Shown here: positions 61,750 to 64,000 of the stretch, one piece after another
Layout of the letters: each line of letters opens with the position of its first letter
How positions within the stretch are numbered: the first letter of the stretch is position 1
From: Aliivibrio finisterrensis_A
Lineage (GTDB): Bacteria > Pseudomonadota > Gammaproteobacteria > Enterobacterales > Vibrionaceae
Strand: one strand, 5' to 3'
NCBI RefSeq assembly: GCF_004167675.1
Contig: NZ_SEZQ01000003.1
DNA: 64,000 bases
Notes under the pieces: model-generated
What the model saw: the letters and a program-made list of their open reading frames with translations, nothing else
Databases searched by the model: none
Told to the model about the DNA's origin: nothing
Translations under genes and position numbers: made by a program

Positions 61750-62973
61750 TTATTTGATATACAACTTATCCTTCACCGCTTCAATTCGTCTTTTGGTCAA
61801 CTCATCTCTAATCTCTGGTCCTTTAAACCCAGCCGCAACCACTTCTTTTACTTCCACATTTTTTGCTGCTTCAAATGCCATTTCAAAACGTGTTTTTTGT
61901 GGGTAAGGTTCTGACTCTAGTCCTAACCGTCCCGCATGATCAGCTTGGCAACAAAGTAAAATAGGTTCTAAGCGCTCAGGCTTACGCCATACATCCATTT
62001 TATCGAGTATTTTAATAAAGGTTTGAGCACGAAGCTCAGAAGCTCGATGGATATTGGTGTGATGCTCACAAACCAGTAACGCTAAATCTCGATATTCATT
62101 GGGAACCCGAACACGACTGCACAGTTGCTTAATGATTTTAATACCAGTATGGCAATGCATTTTATGGCTTGGCCATTCTGACTCTGGCGTAATGCCTTTA
62201 CCTAAGTCGTGGACTTGAGCGGCAAAACGAGTCGGTAAGTCTTGGCTTAGTAATGTGGCTTGTTGAGCCACCATTAATGTATGAACACCCGTATCAATTT
62301 CTGGATGCCATTTTTCAGGTTGAGGCACACCGAACAATGCATTCAACTCAGGTAATACAACCGCTAGAGCACCACATTCTTTTAGTACGGAAAGAAAGAT
62401 CTCTGGGTGTTGGCTCGATAGTGACTTCTCCCACTCTTGCCATACACGTTCTGGAGTCAGGTGAGATAACTCTCCACTCTCTACCAAGGTTTTCATTAAG
62501 GTCATGGTTTCTGGTGCGACAGTAAAACCGAGAGAATGAAAGCGAGCAGCAAATCGAGCGACACGTAATACCCGCAGTGGGTCTTCGACAAACGCGTCAG
62601 ATACGTGGCGTAATAAACGATTATTTAAATCACCTTGTCCATTGTAAGGATCGATGAGCTCACCATTATCGGCTTTAGCAATCGCATTAATAGTAAGGTC
62701 GCGGCGCAGTAAATCTTCTTCTACCGTAACATCGGGTTCCGCGTAACAAGTAAACCCTTTATACCCTTGACCACTTTTACGTTCTGTTCTTGCTAGGGCA
62801 TATTCTTCTTTGGTTTTGGGATGAAGAAAGACAGGAAAGTCTTGGCCAACCGCTTGATAGCCAAGTGAACCCATTTCGTTTGGTGTAGAGCCAACAACAA
62901 CCCAGTCTTTATCTTTTACCTCAATATTGAGAAGTGAATCTCGAACTGCGCCACCAACTAAATAAATTTCCAC
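61750..62973 (-). CDS. cca: CCA-adding tRNA nucleotidyltransferase
   Basis: This enzyme adds or repairs the 3' CCA of tRNAs. The class II nucleotidyltransferase head starts YLVGGAVRDSLL and contains DKDWVVVG with the metal Asp pair. RRDLTINAIA and VARFAARF follow. The C-terminal HD domain (VHDLGKGITP) gives phosphatase/phosphodiesterase activity, as in the gammaproteobacterial Cca. It has 407 residues (E. coli 412). It diverges from exeA, as in Vibrio cholerae. Confidence 0.96.
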   Translation of the reverse strand: MEIYLVGGAVRDSLLNIEVKDKDWVVVGSTPNEMGSLGYQAVGQDFPVFLHPKTKEEYALARTERKSGQGYKGFTCYAEPDVTVEEDLLRRDLTINAIAKADNGELIDPYNGQGDLNNRLLRHVSDAFVEDPLRVLRVARFAARFHSLGFTVAPETMTLMKTLVESGELSHLTPERVWQEWEKSLSSQHPEIFLSVLKECGALAVVLPELNALFGVPQPEKWHPEIDTGVHTLMVAQQATLLSQDLPTRFAAQVHDLGKGITPESEWPSHKMHCHTGIKIIKQLCSRVRVPNEYRDLALLVCEHHTNIHRASELRAQTFIKILDKMDVWRKPERLEPILLCCQADHAGRLGLESEPYPQKTRFEMAFEAAKNVEVKEVVAAGFKGPEIRDELTKRRIEAVKDKLYIK

Positions 62974-63111
62974 GTTTTGCCCTACTCGCTACCAAGATAA
63001 AGAGAACTTTCTTTACTTTCTTAGTTCCAATGATACCGTGCAATCATAGCTTTTCGACTTTTATTCTCTATTTATTCTTAGAATTATCCTGATAGGACAC
63101 ATTGCATTTTT

Positions 63112-64000
63112 ATGTACCAAGATTTTTTTGGCTTTAATGAGCTTCCATTTTCAATGACGCCTAATGCGCGTTTTCTCTATTTGAGTGAACGCCATAAAGA
63201 AGCGCTGAATTATTTATTGTCTGGGTTAGGGCAAGGTGGTGGGTTTGCATTATTAACTGGAGAGGTAGGTACGGGTAAAACAACCGTATCGCGTGCATTA
63301 TTTTCTCAATTAGATAGCAATGTACATCTTGCCTTAATTTTAAATCCGATGTTCAGCGCCCAAGAGTTATTAGAGGCAATTTGTGATGAATTTAAGATTA
63401 GCTATTCTGAAAATGCACCGTTAAAGCAATTAACAGACCGTATTGTTCACTTTCTTAAAACAGAGCGTGAGAATGGTTTTCAAACTATTGTTGCTATTGA
63501 TGAAGCGCAGCATTTGGGTCCTGATGTTTTAGAACAGCTGCGCTTATTAACCAACTTTGAAACCGACAGTGATAAGTTATTAAAAGTATTATTGATTGGC
63601 CAGCCAGAGTTACAACAAAAATTGCAGCAAGCAAACTTACGTCAACTCGCTCAACGTATTACGGCACGATACCATTTATTGCCTTTAACACAGAAAGAGA
63701 TTGAGTCTTATATAAAGCATCGTCTGAGCATTGCTGAAGGGGAGTTATCCTTATTCTCTGCCTCGGCGATAAAGACGATTGTTCGTCGTTCAAATGGCAT
63801 ACCTCGTATCGTTAACTTATTGTGTGATAAAGCGCTATGGATTAGCTACCAAAAAGGAACACAGAGGGTTGATCATCAAGCCGTTGAGGAAGCGTGTAAA
63901 CTGGTACTTGATTGGCAAGTAGAGACGCAAAGTGTAGCGCCTACGACACCACAGTTATGGTTCCCTTCGCTCATTGCCATAGGTGTATCTTTATTATTGA
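63112..64000 (+). CDS. exeA: General secretion ATPase ExeA/GspA, 5' part (cut by window edge)
   Basis: The first 296 codons encode an AAA+ ATPase with Walker A GEVGTGKT (residues 50-57) and Walker B VAIDEAQH (Asp130). A hydrophobic segment starts at the window edge (FPSLIAIGVSLLL). In the family, a periplasmic peptidoglycan-binding domain follows and, with ExeB, helps assemble the type II secretin in the envelope. MshM of the MSHA pilus is a close paralogue; I prefer exeA because the gene is adjacent and divergent to cca, as in V. cholerae. Confidence 0.85.
   Translation, partial: MYQDFFGFNELPFSMTPNARFLYLSERHKEALNYLLSGLGQGGGFALLTGEVGTGKTTVSRALFSQLDSNVHLALILNPMFSAQELLEAICDEFKISYSENAPLKQLTDRIVHFLKTERENGFQTIVAIDEAQHLGPDVLEQLRLLTNFETDSDKLLKVLLIGQPELQQKLQQANLRQLAQRITARYHLLPLTQKEIESYIKHRLSIAEGELSLFSASAIKTIVRRSNGIPRIVNLLCDKALWISYQKGTQRVDHQAVEEACKLVLDWQVETQSVAPTTPQLWFPSLIAIGVSLLL

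Noticed and set aside
63112..64000. MshM of the MSHA pilus locus
   Set aside because: The proteins are close paralogues, but the neighbour here is cca, which fits the exeA locus; no msh genes are in view. The full sequence past the window would settle it.

Overview
The window reads as an ordinary stretch of the main chromosome of a Vibrionaceae gammaproteobacterium, most likely an Aliivibrio (A. fischeri group). This rests on the AT-rich base composition, typical Vibrio gene orders (mrcA/pilMNOPQ-aroKB-damX-dam-rpe-gph-trpS; pabA-argD-astA-astD-DUF1338/crp; priA-cytR-ftsN-hslVU; rpsU-yqeY-dnaG-rpoD; cca next to exeA) and protein sequences I recognise. The species call is inference from memory; no search was run.

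Layout. 1-5 kb: the divergent start of mrcA and the type IV pilus assembly operon pilMNOPQ. 5-12 kb: shikimate genes aroK and aroB, the division protein damX, dam methylase, rpe, gph, trpS and pabA. 12-17 kb: arginine/ornithine genes argD(astC), astA, astD and a DUF1338 protein. 17-25 kb: crp facing a divergent OsmC-type gene, then a reverse-strand block of hslU, hslV, ftsN, cytR and priA. 25-27 kb: rpmE and a short malic enzyme. 27-35.5 kb: a reverse-strand maltodextrin cluster with a lipoprotein pullulanase, MalM, the LamB maltoporin and a lipoprotein GH13 amylase, with candidate MalT boxes upstream of lamB and the amylase. 35.5-40 kb: metJ divergent from metBL, with a clear three-box Met operator between them. 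40-48 kb: leuO, a long-chain acyl-CoA synthetase, ilvIH, a membrane diguanylate cyclase and a 43-residue membrane peptide. 48-53 kb: a GntR/FCD regulator, pykF, a small membrane protein, a second acyl-CoA ligase, another small membrane peptide and tRNA-Ile2(CAU). 53-58 kb: the macromolecular synthesis operon rpsU-yqeY-dnaG-rpoD on the reverse strand. 58-64 kb: tsaD, plsY, folB-folK-uppP, a repeat-rich intergenic element, cca and the 5' part of exeA (gspA).

How it works together. The genes are mostly housekeeping. The best-defined small systems are the maltodextrin-use cluster (outer-membrane or secreted hydrolases plus porin), the MetJ regulon genes, the arginine succinyltransferase genes and the CRP-linked genes (crp, a perfect CRP site before cytR, and a good one before the OsmC gene). 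Most transcription units end in strong Rho-independent terminators, several of them shared between convergent genes.

I found no convincing new multi-gene system, prophage, integron, CRISPR array or complete insertion sequence. The structures least explained by ordinary annotation are a ~210-bp composite repeat between uppP and cca, palindromes in front of the acyl-CoA synthetase gene and ilvI, two small membrane-peptide genes, a GH13 enzyme with a non-standard first conserved region, and the DUF1338 gene attached to the arginine catabolic genes.
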